NCBI GenBank assembly: GCA_017165825.1
Contig: CM029387.1
Span: 18,613,061-18,677,060, forward strand
DNA length: 64,000 bases
Source: Hepsetus odoe
Taxonomy: Eukaryota; Chordata; Actinopteri; Characiformes; Hepsetidae
Direction: 5' to 3'
Shown here: positions 10,860 to 23,117 of the stretch, in pieces
Position numbering within the stretch: position 1 is the first letter of the stretch
Layout: the number at the start of each line of letters is the position of its first letter
Notes under the pieces: model-generated
What the model was told of the DNA's origin: nothing
Databases searched by the model: none
What the model saw: only the letters and a program-made list of their open reading frames with translations
Translations under genes and position numbers: made by a program

Positions 10860-11170
10860 TTGAATTGCTGTATGGGAAGGTCAGCAACAATCACGTTCTG
10901 CTTGCAGAAATAGGGCTGTTCTCATTACCGAAGGGGAAAAAAAAAACAAACCAACAATGGCTCTTAATGGGGAAGGGGTTTGTCGCATCCCTGACCGATG
11001 CCACACAGCGGGAAAGTAAACACTCCCAGAGATAAAAGGCCGGCACATGCGGCCATCCTTTGTGCTTAATCATGGCCTTGCCAAATATGGGACCGAAGGT
11101 TAATCGGACAGAAGAGTGTCAATGAGGTCAGCAGGATTAATTGCTCAACCAATAGAAAGCTGGGAACTGC
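10860..11170. promoter_or_regulatory. candidate conserved non-coding block
   Basis: High-complexity unique sequence with balanced base composition inside AT-rich DNA. It includes CCACACAGCGGGAAAGTAAA, CAGCAGGATTAATTGCTC and CCAATAG words. There is no long conserved-looking reading frame. The call is by texture only. Confidence 0.2.
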
Positions 11171-11646
11171 ATTCGGTTATCAATGTCCCAGACACTGACC
11201 CCTTAACTTTTACTCCATTTTTTTGGCGAATGCTCTCAAATGGGTCTAGGTTTCCCCCACCTGTGCATGAGAACTCCACTCCCCCACAATCGGTACATTC
11301 ATAACCTACTTCCTTTGAACTGTAACCACAGGATCCAGAAAAAAGATTAAACAAAAACTGTAAATTGGGGATTGTTTCAGCAACTTATCCTAGATAATTC
11401 AGCTGAGAAATACTATTGGAACAAATACACTTAAAGCTAATTCAGTTGTGTAAGTCCCCATAGCTGTCAAACCCCAATAACTGTCAAGTATGTGGCCAAT
11501 CAGTTATGTCTTGTTACATATGTCCTGTGCCATGTTGTTGCTTTTTCTCTGCGTTTTTGTCCATTTAGGCTGCAATGGGTTGTGATGTTGGGAAGGTGAT
11601 GTAAAATATAAGATAACGTGGAATCTCCCTTAAATGCGTTCAAACT

Positions 11647-11889
11647 GGTGGCAGCTTGGACCTAGTGTTTAGGGACTAGGCCCCACGATCAGAATGTAGT
11701 GGGTTTGAATTCCAGACCAGTGGGTTGCCCTGAGGTACCCTTTAGCAAGACACCGTCCTTGTCACTGCTCCCTGGCCGATTTAAATAGCTGCTCCTGCTG
11801 CACATGTGTGTGGGTAAAAAGCAGAGGAAGCATTTTGTTGTGTCTCGCAGAGCTGTGCTGTGTTTCACAATGACAATTAGTCACTTAAA
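11647..11889 (+). mobile_element. SINE family A copy (diverged)
   Basis: The tRNA-like head is GGTGGCAGCTTGGACCTAGT, with a decayed B box GGGTTTGAATTCC. The body contains TTGCCCTGAGGTACCCTTTA and the tail CACAATGACAATTAGTCACT. It is the same family as the copy at 1464 but with the CACAATGACAAG-type 3' end. Confidence 0.8.
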
Positions 11890-12485
11890 CTAAAGTAAGA
11901 AGTCTGTGTTTAAAATACAAGGACTAGAAATGATAGATTTTTGGGCTAAATGCACTGAGAAAAGGAAAATAATTACATATAGATACCTGAACATTTTCTT
12001 TACTAAAGAGACTGTTCTGATCCCTAAAAATATTTTTTAATAAAAACATGTTGATATTGAGTACTTTAGAAGTATCATTTCATTATTACTGAATATTAAA
12101 GTAGTATAAACTAGTATAATTTTAACCCAATCCTAGAATAGATGTAATGAAGTTTTTCTGTCTGTAGAGGTCATCTTTGCTTAAGCTGTTTGACACACAT
12201 TGGACAAGGTGTATGTCCTGATGAATGGAACTGTATGGTTCTTCAGTCCGGCTTTATTATAACAGCACAGTGTCAAACATCTATTGACAGGTTGGTTTTT
12301 AAATTTAAGCACTTTTATTACAACTGCACTGAACACTCTTAGTGTTGAGCCCCGAGAACTGACGTTAAAGAAACTGCTGTCCTGCTTGTGAGTGCTTTTG
12401 GATATCAGCCCTGTTGTTGACTGACACAGCTGTGAAATGTTTTTTTAGAAATTCTGAAGGCCTAAAAGGTCTTGATGGTGTGGAT

Positions 12486-12615
12486 CCATCCATCCATTCA
12501 TCCATCCATCCATCTGAACTGCTTATCCTTACCAAATGGTGCCAGAGTCTATTCCAGCACTCATAGGGTAATAGAAATACCCTGGGCAGGTTGCCAGTCC
12601 ATCACAGATGTACAC
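12486..12615 (-). repeat. (ATGG)n-tailed retroelement 3' fragment
   Basis: CATCCATCCATTCATCCATC leads into CTGCTTATCC and GGCAGGTTGCCAGTCCATCA. This is the reverse complement of a common fish retroelement tail (GATGGACTGGCAACCTGCC... GGATAAGCAG...GGATGG). It is a 5'-truncated fragment related to the bodies at 21407, 36210 and 47256. Confidence 0.6.
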
Positions 12616-12766
12616 GCATAATTTCCATGTTTTTATTGGCAATAGTTTTTTTAGAAAAACTGAATTGTGTTAAATTTTTTTCATGTGAAAATATCTGAAA
12701 CCTTTCAAAACTCAAAGACATGCATGAAAACTTTTCACAAATTCAGCTCTTAAGTGATGCAACAGG

Positions 12767-12960
12767 CATTTACATTTACGGCATTTAGCAGACGCTCTTA
12801 TCCAGAGCGACTTACATGTCCTAATTACAGGGAGCAACTCAGGGTTAAGGGTCTTGCTCAGGGACCCAGTGGCGGTAGTGCTTGAGGTGATATTCGAACC
12901 TGGGACCTCTTGAGCCATTGGTCCATAGGCAAGTATACTACCACTAGACTACCACCACCC
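12767..12960 (-). mobile_element. tRNA-headed SINE family B, full-length copy
   Basis: Read on the minus strand it starts GGGTGGTGGTAGTCTAGTGG and has a B-box-like GGTTCGAATATC. It ends with CTCTGGATAAGAGCGTCTGC and TAAATGCCGTAAATGTAAAT. The TAAGAGCGTCTGCTAAATG end is shared by many fish SINE/LINE 3' ends. Its partner copies are 28195-28396, 62782-62980 and a piece at 25631-25750. Confidence 0.85.
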
Positions 12961-14760
12961 GAAGGCTTCACCTGACCAAATAAAACTACTGATTACCCCA
13001 CTGTCCTTAAACGTGACTGTTTGGACTTATTGAGCAGGACGTGTCTTCTGTATTTTCTCAGTAATCTTAGTGGTCTGCAACTCATAATTGAAGTCTATGT
13101 TATCTAGAATGAGGACCATTTCCTTTGGCAGATCTTAAAGTAGTCGTCACTATGCACAAGACTGTCTACCAAATGCTGTAAATGTAATTTTGAGTTACAT
13201 TCAGTGCATTACAAAATTAGTTTTTTTGATACTATGGTTAGAATAACCTCAGTGAGCCTCTGTTTAATAAAACAACAGAACTGTGTATTCAACAGTTCTT
13301 TTAAAGCCACACCTTGGTCCAGTAAGGACCAAATCTGGGGAGAAAAACAGTTTCTCTGAAGTTCTGAGTCTCCCGGCACTTTGGGTACAGTCATGCTCTA
13401 ATAATCAAATCTTGTCATCTGCCTTCATGCTTTGTTGATCACAAGCTATTCATACCCACAGCTTTATTGCGCCTCTTTGTGGCGTTACAGACTTTCTCTT
13501 CGGGGCAGCTTGAGGTGCTGGGAATCATTTATCCATCATCTGTTAATTTCTCAATGAAAAGTGTATCTAAAAATGATAGCACGTGTCGGGGCTTAATTCA
13601 AAATATTTCTTTATATGATTAAAATTACACTATACAGAGTTTAAATGGCATTCTCTCAAGCCCTAGGGCACCATATACGGTATAGAAAGTCCCTGGGCAG
13701 ACAGTTTGTGTCCTAATTCCCAGTGCTAAGAAGAAAAAGAAATGGCCTAGGCATAGCTAAACCAACCAAGATGGAGAAAAATGCATTTGGGGAACATTTT
13801 GAGCATACTGGATTGTGTGGAATGTGTCCCCCAAAATATACAATTATGGCCTAGTTGTAAACAAAATTATTATTTATAAATGCTTGATGACTGAGACACT
13901 GTTTTGTGATAGTTTTGAAAAGGTTTTGGCCTAATTTGGCCTGAATCTACAAAAAAAAATATGGATGACCATTGACTCCTAGCATCATTAGCCTCGTAGC
14001 TCCAATTCTAAACTAAAAAAGCAAGGACTCCAAAGATATCTGGAACTGGTAACTGTAAATAATACCTATTTGCCAAACTATTACTTTATGTAGGATGCAG
14101 TTGTAACTGTAGCATAGCTGGAGGTCTGTAAGACTGTCAAAAAACTATTTCTTATAACTGTTGATGAAGTTCCACCAACGTTTCTGTTTTCTTGATTTTG
14201 GTTCTACTGTACTGCCAAGAGAGCAAGAGGAGATAATCCCTAAAACTGTAAACAATGCCTAGGGAAGTTCTTCATACCTAGAGGCAAGTGTTCTGCTTAA
14301 CGGCTGAAGTCTTTACATGTCATTTTCAAGCCATTTTGAGTGAATATCTAGGAGAGCCTGTCTTCAGATGTTCTTAAAGGACTGTGGAACTGTTTCTAGT
14401 GCAAGATAAAGACTGAGATTCTGAGTATTTGCCTGGAATTTAGATTTTTTTCCTTGTCCATGCCAGATAAATGGAGACACTACTGAACATAGAAACCTTT
14501 GATGCATTATTGATGTCTGTGCATGCCCTGAGAACGTCTGGCTAATTGTGTACTTCTTTTCCCCTACTGTCTTCTAAAATATTTTGGCGAAAGTCCACCA
14601 AGCTTGAGTCATGGATTCAATTAATGAAATGCTAAAGCAGTCTTAAAACTTTGAGCTTTTCCTTTGCCTGGGCTCAGTAGAGAATGTGGCAAATGTGCGA
14701 GGCACTTCGGGTCTTTGAACTCTAAAACTGTTTCATAAACAGAGGCATGAAAAGGAGGAA
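12961..14760. other. intergenic, nothing recognised
   Basis: AT-rich unique sequence without a recognisable repeat, exon or RNA gene. Short open frames lack coding character. Confidence 0.4.
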
Positions 14761-14779
14761 TGTATGTAGTTAGCACAGG

Positions 14780-15110
14780 CATTGATCAATGATAATAAGT
14801 GTATTTTTATCCTGATTAGGCTTCAGACCAAAGTGGATGCCGGTATGTTGGCCCAGGCCAAGTCTGTGCTGGTGGTAGCCATTAGTTATGTGATTAGCTG
14901 TGGAAAACGTGCTCCACTTTGAAACACGCCCGTTGTCAGCGAGAGCCGAGGTCACGCCGGAAATCCACAAAACAAAAGGAGATAGTTGGACACCCTCAGA
15001 TGCAGTGAATGATAATTTAGTAAACATTACATAACCCGGGACGTTTTGGTTCTTAATATGGTCGCCAGAGAAGAGATCATTCTTGCGTATAATAACTCTC
15101 TGGTATTACA
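14780..15110. promoter_or_regulatory. candidate conserved non-coding block
   Basis: Dense, high-complexity sequence including GCCATTAGTTATGTGATTAG (homeodomain-like ATTA cores), GTGGAAAACGTGCTCC and GTTGTCAGCGAGAGCCGAGG. It stands out from the AT-rich surround. No exon with a protein match was recognised. Unverified. Confidence 0.25.
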
Positions 15111-17550
15111 TAATGTCCAACAATTCATCTTCTTTGCCCATCAACCGACACCATTGCATTTTGTTTCATGGTAACAAAGAACACCTTGTGCTTCACACTA
15201 GTTAAAACCCTTGTTTTGTAATTCCTTCTTTTGTTTTTTATATGTTTCAAATATGTCAGTATAGGAACAGGACTCGTTTTCATTGCTGGTTGGAGAAACA
15301 AAAGCATGGTGTTTGTGGACCAGTGATTAATGCCTCATTAGAGAGCGTGCAAGCTAAAATACGACTGGCCTGTCTGAAAATAAACCTCTTTATTTAACAG
15401 GCGCTGTGGAAATATTGGGAAGTGCAAAGACTGTGATGAGCAAAAGAGTTTTTAATGTGATCATTCTGAGGATAAAAACTTCACACATTTTTCTCATGAC
15501 GTTCAATACAATAAGTATTTAATCCGAGTGGAAATTTCTGCTCCTTTTACATGCTCATTGGAAAAAACTTGGAAAAAGCGTAAAAGAAAGGGAGCAAGAC
15601 GAACATTGGGTGTAGAGAGTGACAGACAAAATTGTCACACTATATTTAATTTTATTTTTTTCCAATAAAGTGTAACCAATTAAATAAGATGTTAAGAAAA
15701 TGTATAGTATAATCTAGTAAGAGCCATGGGCCATGAAAAACTAGAATTATGAATCCATTCTTCAACATCACACAATTCCTTCTGGTTTATGCATCTCTGG
15801 ACAAAATGTATTTATTTATTAGGATAATCATTCCTAACGTTCTTTGAAATCTTGACAGAATTACTGTATCTATTTCAAAGAAAAGCAAAAGAGCATGAGT
15901 GTCAGGCCTCCCTCTTAGATTGAAGGTCATATATGTGAGGGACTTATACTTTGATGCTTAAAAGTTTAGGTCCTCCTATCTTCTTTCTGACTAAACATCT
16001 AAGTATTTATGTCACACTATAAGTCTGCCTGTAAGTGTAAGTAAGTAAGTGTGTAGTCCCAGTTAATCACTCTCTAATGGAACGTTCACATCACAGCTTG
16101 TTGGCCCCGCTCTTGGCAGCCTCTTACACCACCCGGTTTAACATTTTCCCCACTCAGACACACCTGATTCAACTTATCAGCTAATATCAAGCCTGTTATG
16201 AGACGAATAAGATGGGTTGTCTAGGGAAAAACATACTAAACTGAAAGGTGTTGTGCTTCTGCAAGAATAGAGTGTGACACCTCTGCTTGTGACACCCCTC
16301 TGATGTGTCAAAGGTCACATATGCTTAAAGCCGACCACCATCCTGTTTGTCAAAAGTCACACGCACATTCTTCATACGGCCTTTACTGAAGGTTTCCGAT
16401 CCAGCGCTGGAGGAACACAGGCTTCTCTGTATTTTTCTTGAACTACCACAATTTGGGCCTTTTCCACTCTTAAACCCTAGGTCAGGCTTATTTTCAAGGG
16501 AACACCCTCCTTAAATAAATGTTTCTTTCTTAACTGGTAGTCTAGTGGTGCCTAAATGAAGGTCTATAGCATATACCGACCTCTAAAAACCATATATCCA
16601 CCTAAAATTAGCAATAAATACATAATTGCCTCTATTTTCTGATTTTTGATTCAACAGTTGAGTACAAAGACACTCAGTCTCAAATCATATAACCCGTGTG
16701 TTGCATCATTTCTGCTGTCGAACCACCATGGTGCCAAGCGACTTAAAACCAGTTTTGGTGAATATATTCTCTTATCCCCTAATTCTTTTGATAAATTTTG
16801 ATTCACAAATGAATAATAATGGTCTTATTGAAATATAATTACACCCTTATTACATTGTTATCAACATGGATTGACCTTTTCAAGTGCATGCTTAATGTTT
16901 TACAACTTTAAGCTTTTTACAACTTACAAATATGCCAGAACTATCCTAAAGCAATGGCATTAGGAAATGTAATTATTTCATGTCATAACTTTCTGTGAGA
17001 TTTTAGAGACATTTAATTCTTCAGAGGTTTGGTTCCTATGCATAGTTATGCATTATACTGCTTTTCTGGTTTGTCATCTCTTCAAAAGCAGCATCAGTCT
17101 CAAGTGCACATAATCTTGGAGAGACAATGGAGAGGTTTGGGATTACTCCTCTTTTGAAGATGTGGAGAAATCAAGGGTGCAATGATAAGAAGAGTTCTGT
17201 ATTTTCATTTTTCATTGTGTCCGATTGCAGTGACAGTAACACGCCTCTAATGGAAGTTTATATTCACACACACCCAATTTACTTTGGATGAGACTCTCTG
17301 CAGTTATCAGGCCCCTCCTCTTCCTGTTGGTAGAGCTGAGAGCGATGAACATGGGGCCACTGGCAACACATTTGCTCATTTTTCTGGTGGGGAAATCTAC
17401 CGTGAATAAGGCTGCAAAAATATAGCTGGGGCAGCCTTGACTCTTTCTTTGTGATGTTCCTTCATCCTGAACCTTCATTAAGCTTATGAATGATCAGATA
17501 ATTAGTGGATGGATAGAATTTTAACATCCACAAACTCTTATTAAGCATAC
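15111..17550. other. intergenic, nothing recognised
   Basis: Unique AT-rich sequence with a short GTAA repeat (about 16031-16051). No coding exon, RNA gene or clear repeat was seen. Confidence 0.4.
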
Positions 17551-17552
17551 AA

Positions 17553-17798
17553 TCAGTGGTGGCCTAGTGGTTAGGGAGTTGGCCCCAGGATCAGAAGACT
17601 GTGAGTTTGAATCCCAGGAGGTTGCCCTGAAGTACCCTTGAGCAAGGTACTGTCTGTCATTGCTCCCTGGGTGCTTTTAATAGCTGCCCCCTGCTGCACT
17701 TGTGTGTGTGTATGGGTAAAATGCAGAGGTCAAATTTTGTTGTGGCTCACTGAGTGCTGTGCTATGTTTTACAATGCCAAGAATAGTCACTTTCACTT
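17553..17798 (+). mobile_element. SINE family A, left arm of an inverted pair
   Basis: Head AGTGGTGGCCTAGTGGTTAG, B-box-like GAGTTTGAATCCC, body TTGCCCTGAAGTACCCTTGA, and tail ending GAATAGTCACTTTCACTT. It faces the copy at 17811-18054 tail to tail, with a 12-base spacer. Confidence 0.88.
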
Positions 17799-17810
17799 AA
17801 TTATTGCCAA

Positions 17811-18054
17811 TGAAAGTGACTATTCTTGTCATTGTGAGAACACAGCACAGCACACGGTGAACCACAACGAAATTGGATCTCTGCCTTTAACCCATACACA
17901 AACACACACCGTGCAGCAGGGGGCAGCTATGAAAGTGCCTGGGTAGCAGTGACAGTACCTTGCTCAAGGGTACCTCAGGGCAACCTACTGGTAAGGAGTT
18001 TGAACCCACAGTCTTCCGATCCTGTGGCCAACTCCCTAACCACTAGTCCGCCCC
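17811..18054 (-). mobile_element. SINE family A, right arm of an inverted pair
   Basis: On the minus strand it starts GGGGCGGACTAGTGGTTAGG and ends CACTTTCA. It shares GGTTGCCCTGAGGTACCCTT and CTGCTGCACGGTGTGTG with its partner. Together the two form an inverted repeat of about 500 bases. Confidence 0.88.
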
Positions 18055-18403
18055 ATTCATGCAAATGACTCCTGATTTGCATGAAAATGTAGCTCTCATC
18101 TCTTACCTTCCTTGTCATTAGTCTGAGAGAAATCTTATACGATTCAACAGGTCAAAGCCAGTCGGTTTTAATCCTGTGAACCTTCCACTTGCATATTAAC
18201 AAACTTGTTTTTAGGGACATGGATGTTTCATGTTGTTATTAGAGAAATGGAAGTTGTTTCTTATTGGATTTTGGATTAATAGTGTTGTCTGTAAGAATTT
18301 TAAAAAGTTCCCTAACTTTGTTTATCACCATTTGCAAATTCCCCAACCAAAGGCAAAATCTTTTTAGAAACAATACAGGTTCACCTTTTACATTTTTTCA
18401 GCA

Positions 18404-18680
18404 TTAAAATAGTGTTTAGACCAGCTATGCTATACGGGTTGGAAACGGTGGCACGGATGAAAAGACAGGAGGTGGAGCTGGAGGTGTCAAAGTCAAAGAT
18501 GTTGAGATTTTCGTTGGGTGTGATGAGGATGGACAGGATTAGAAATGAGTATTTTAGAGCGACAGCTCAGGTTAGACGCTTTGGAGACAAAGTTAGAGAA
18601 ACAAGGTTGCATTGGTTTGGACATGTCCAGAGGAGAGATGAGGATTATATTGGAAGGAGGATGTTGAAGATGAAGCTTTT
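18404..18680 (+). mobile_element. RTE-like LINE, C-terminal ORF fragment
   Basis: The frame from 18412 encodes a segment with RPAMLYGLETVARMKRQE near its start and RLHWFGHVQRRDEDYIGRR near its end. These are the hallmark C-terminal motifs of RTE-clade reverse transcriptase polyproteins (RPALLYG.E.W and L.W.GHV.R). The upstream catalytic domains are missing, so the piece is 5'-truncated and dead. Confidence 0.75.
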
Positions 18681-18839
18681 TATATTTTATATTTTGCTTG
18701 GGAATCTCCTTAACTATGTTATGCCTGTTAAACTGTCTTCCCTTTGCTATATTGATTTGGTTGAATGAAAATAAATTGGAACAAACATTCTGAGACAGGC
18801 AGCAAATTGCTTAAACCTACAAGGTTCTAGATAAAGGGT

Positions 18840-19215
18840 TTCCAACCACTCAGCGTTCAGCATTAGCAATAAACGAATCACCTGATCATCTGCTCCTGTT
18901 TCTTCTCTGCTTCATGTCTTAAGTTAGACACTTTGTTCCTAGTAGGTCACTGTGTGGTTTAATCAACCAACAAACAAAAAAACAGTCCTCTGTAATTGGC
19001 CAGGTACAGGGGCTAGACTGAAAATGAGAACCAAAAACATTGTTCTTCACGAAACCTGGAGAACTATTTACTCAACAATACTTAAAAAAAATTATAGAGT
19101 CTGGCTCTTTGGAAGAAAAATCTGTAGAAATGAAGGGTGGATAAAAATATTTTAAAGTCAAAAGACATTCAATGATTATTCAAAAGTGTCTGAATACTCG
19201 TTTCCCCCCACTGTA
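18840..19215 (+). mobile_element. Tc1/mariner-type deletion derivative, family shared with 44735 and 53190
   Basis: The shared words are CACCTGATCATCTG, CAGGTACAGGGGCTAGACTG, AATGAGAACCAAAAACATTG and CTGGAGAACTATTTA. These match the copies at 44735-45045 and 53190-53460. The 3' part resembles the terminal segment of a fish Tc1/mariner element. No transposase frame is present. Confidence 0.55.
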
Positions 19216-19564
19216 AACAATCAGGATTTTTTAGCCAGTCAAAAATTGTTTAAATCTATTTATAGCAATAATTTTATCTTTGCCAGGAGCAGTGGAAAGA
19301 AAACAACATGCCATCACTCTGAGTACACCAGTACTGCCAAAATGTGTATTACAATTCACAAATAGCTATAAAAAGTATGAAACTGTGGCAGGCTATTCAC
19401 TACAGCTTTAGAGTGGGTGTAGGATTGTCTAATAATTTGGCTGCTTGGTGTATATAGGACAGTGAAGTGAAAACTGTTGTGTGCTATATTAAAACTAAAA
19501 GACTGATTCTAAAGTACAGAATGTCTCCTTTTGTATTTTTTGCTCTTGTGTGCTTTATCTAGAC

Positions 19565-19600
19565 ACTGATAAAGCACATTTGTTCATGTGCTTTATCAGT
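19565..19600. other. perfect 14-bp hairpin
   Basis: ACTGATAAAGCACA (19565-19578) and TGTGCTTTATCAGT (19587-19600) are exact reverse complements around an 8-base loop. A third copy of the core, TGTGCTTTATCT, sits just upstream at 19549-19560. Confidence 0.85.
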
Positions 19601-21392
19601 ACAAGAAAGTGCAAGATAATCTGTCTTATCTGCTCGTGGTAAAGCTGTATAGTTTAAGTAGGGCCACCTTTCCAGTGCATCAGTTCTTTCCCGAACGGGG
19701 AAACAACTATAGATGACAAAAGTGTGGACTGAATCATTTGTCTTACATATAACATTACATAAAACTATTATAAAGTTGTAACAATTATTATTAGTGATCA
19801 TCATTATTTAGCTATGTGTTTGTTGGATTTGTGAGACTCCGATACTCTACTGCAAGTATTTGAGAAATCAGCACTTTCCCAACACTGGATTTCTTTGTCT
19901 TTTTTGGTCCTGTGTGCAGATTTGTGACCGGACACACGGTTTTCAACAGCAGTTTTTTCCCCATTGCAATTAATACTAATAGAAGAAAGGTCTGTGCTAT
20001 AATAAACGAGTTACCACACAGGGATACCACTGTAACCCCATAACAGTACATAATAATCACCTAGAGCACCATAGCAACCATTTAGCATCAACCTGGAAAA
20101 TGAATTAACAACCGTAGCACTATTCTAGCAGCCACCTGGGATCCTCAGACAGCAATCGAGCAACAAAGGATGTAGTTTGTTAGTTGTTTGCTTAAATGGG
20201 CTAGTTGAGGAGGTTTAGATTTGAACTACAGAAGAGTTTTTGTAGTATTTCTGCAAGCCTCAGACACCCTATCTGCAGAAGTACTCGGACTTTCTCATAT
20301 AAACTACTAAAATTACTATTAAATGCGAAAATGATCAGAGCTCTCAGAATCTGTTCTGTCTGAATCTACATTTTGCATTAGTCCCTGATAGGAAGACTTT
20401 TTTACATAATCTTAAACTCAAAGTTAACTACTAAGTTTGGTTTTAAACCATGGGATACATGTAAAGAAGTGACAGACTTGATTTTTGCCGACTGATAATC
20501 TAGTGCAAGTCGGGGGTAGGTTGCTTAGTAGGTCAGTCAATGCCCAAGTCCCATCAACAATGCTGTTTTTTGAAAACTAGTAAGATTTACTAGGCGTTAT
20601 TTGAATATAACTTTACACAGCCTGCAGCAGAGTTTCTTCTTATATTGTATTTTCACCAGCAAAGTGCTTGAGGCTTTGTGGTTTACTTATTTCTATTCTC
20701 TCCAACTGCTCATATGCTTTTCAGCTGCTGTCAAGCACTGCTCTCAACCGGCTGACCGCTGACTACAGACTACACTTGTGTGCTATGACCCAAATGTCCT
20801 CATTTCTTGCTGTCTCAAAAATTCTCAGCATTGACTGAGAGCATCCAGCACTTTTCTACATATCGCCCAGCTGTGTCTACTTTGTGTCTGTTTACACTCC
20901 TTAAGCGATGGACAGCACATCCACAATAGGCCAAAATGCAACTTCTTCTTGTTTATTGCTGAGTGGCACGAGATGGATATAGAAGCAGGTGTGGAGCTTC
21001 TTTGAAGCACGCAAGTAAAGATGCTCATGGGAGGGTTGGGTAAATGTTGAAAGTGAGACATCCTAAATACGGGAACCTTTCAAAGCTTTGCTGGATCAAT
21101 GTGACTCAGAGCGCAATCTGATCTCATGAGAAATTCATAGGGTTATGGGCAAACAGATTTTCCTTAAATAAAACTTCATTTAGCTTCTGTCTAAACACTC
21201 CCACCTTGTAACTCTACTATCCTTTCTAATCTGCTGATTTTATTTGCATAAGTGCTGCTCTTTATCTTGTCTGAAGAACGGACCAAGTAAAATGTGATCA
21301 TTCAGGAGCAAACCTTTAATATGACAGAGATCATTTGTAATTTTTCATGTGGTCTACATGGGTTTTGGGGTTTTGTTAAGAAAGGAAATATG
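19601..21392. other. intergenic, nothing recognised
   Basis: AT-rich unique sequence with no supported gene or repeat. Confidence 0.4.
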
Positions 21393-21542
21393 GGAATTGT
21401 GAGCCATCCATCCATTTTCTGCCGCTTGTCCCAAACGGGGTCGCGGGGGACTGCTGGTGCCCAACCCAGCGCACACAGGGCGAGGACGGGGGACACACCC
21501 TGGACAGGTCGCCAGCCCATCGCAGGGAGGAATTGTGAGCCA
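21393..21542 (-). mobile_element. 5'-truncated (ATGG)-tailed retroelement with perfect 14-bp target site duplication
   Basis: GGAATTGTGAGCCA occurs at 21393-21406 and again at 21529-21542. Between them 122 bases match the body of the composite SINEs at 36210 and 47256: TCCATCCATTTTCTGCCGCT, CAAACGGGGTCGCGGGGGAC, CCTGGACAGGTCGCCAGCCC. The tRNA head is absent, so this is a truncated, probably young insertion. Confidence 0.85.
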
Positions 21543-21773
21543 ATGATATGAAATATTTTCCTTAAACCAGGGACCAGGAAAGACATTAGCATGGAGTAGA
21601 TTGTAGCAACCCCAGTTCCACCATAATATGTCAGTGGGGTGCTATTACTTCTGTATTTAGACACCACAAATCAAAAACAGTATTTTTCACAAAGCTGCTG
21701 CTGGAAATTACAGCTGTGAGATCTGAGGGAATAAGCAGCTTTTTGATTCTTCTTGCCAAACCATCTTCAAATT

Positions 21774-22008
21774 GGGAAGCGCTGGCCTAGTGGTAAGGGA
21801 GTTGGCCCCAGGATCTGAAGGTCATGGGTTCGAATCCCCGACCAGTAGGTTGCCCTGAAGTACCGTTCCTGTCACTGCCCCCTGGGTGCTTTAATTAGCT
21901 GCCCCCTGCTGCACGGTGTTATGGGTGAACTCCAAAGGTTTTATTTTGTTGTTTCTCACTGTGTGCTGTGCTGTATTTCACAATGACAAGAATAGTCACT
22001 TTCACTTT
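21774..22008 (+). mobile_element. SINE family A copy
   Basis: Head GGGAAGCGCTGGCCTAGTGG, B box GGGTTCGAATCCCC, tail ending AATAGTCACTTTCACTTTT. A short internal deletion removes part of the TTGAGCAAGG segment. Confidence 0.87.
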
Positions 22009-23060
22009 TAAATCCTCAATGTCTTCTTTCAATTCCACAAGGTACCCTCTCAAATTCATTTTTATGTGAATATAGCCCATTGGTCCGCAACCCATCCCTT
22101 GGAGATCTACTGTCCTGTAAGAGTCACTTTTGACCTGGATCTTAACATAAAGCCTTCCTTACTTAATTCTAATCCAGCCTATCAGGGACTTCTAAAAAAG
22201 TTCATTAGTTTGCTAAGTATTGCAAATTGTGGCTGGAATTAGTCCTACCCTTAAAAGTAACTCTTCAGGACTGGTGCAGCTGACCACTGGCATATTGGCT
22301 GGGATGTGGCAACCTTGAACTCATGAACATATGACTAGAATACAGCTGTTTAGGTCATCTATATACAAAGTGATAGGGGGTGTTGCTACTGCAGCTCTGG
22401 GGCAGTGAAAGTTAGCATAGCTGTTAAACGTTGTGTTGTTCTTGGCAGTCTGAGTGGAAACGTGTGCAGCCAGTGTATTAATGGAGGCATCTACAAGGAG
22501 TGTGTGGAGTTCTTGAGGAGGTTTCTTTGAGCTCATCATACATTTGTGCAGCCAATTGAAACAGGGTCTCTAAATATATATATCCATTCTTAAAGCACAG
22601 AAACAAAAACAACCTGTTGCAAAAAAGTAGTCGGCAAAGGGTAATGTACAAAATTAATTTCAGCTCTTTATGTTTGGCCGCAGACATGCAGAGCATTAGG
22701 CCTTTCAGTACTTTTATCATATCAAGAAAGAGTCCCTGCTGCCAATTTTAAACCTCTATAAATACTCACAAAACTAGTGCTTGCTAAGTTATACACAAAC
22801 CTATAGGTTCGTCCTTCCACACACAGAGCAATTAAAGAAAGAATTCCGACCACAACAATGAAGTCTGGGTCCTCCGGACTGTTCCAGCGACTCTAATCAA
22901 CTGGACCGAAACGTCCCAGTTCCGCCACATCTCCACTGTGTGAGCTCAGGCCCATCAGCCTCGGCACTTGGGTCAGCACGTGCGAACCCAGATTTTCTCC
23001 ACCAGTTGCTCCTTTGTTGCTGCAATCAATGGGAAAGCATTCTTTTTTTGTAACACACAA
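22009..23060. other. intergenic with a candidate conserved block near 22850-23000
   Basis: Mostly unique sequence. The stretch 22850-23000 is notably GC-balanced (GACCGAAACGTCCCAGTTCC, CAGCCTCGGCACTTGGGTCA) and looks like a possible conserved non-coding element. No exon is recognised. Confidence 0.25.
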
Positions 23061-23068
23061 TATTTGAT

Positions 23069-23117
23069 AGGAGGAGAAGAAGAAGAAGAAGAAGAAGAAG
23101 AAGAAGAAAAAAAAAAA
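23069..23117. repeat. (GAA)n microsatellite with A-rich tail
   Basis: GGAGGAGAAGAAG continuing as a GAA repeat to about 23107, then poly-A. The long glutamate or serine runs in translations here are artefacts of the repeat. Confidence 0.9.

Noticed and set aside
17638..17946. Open frame of 102 codons spanning two SINEs
   Set aside because: It is made of SINE sequence and its inverted partner; not a gene.
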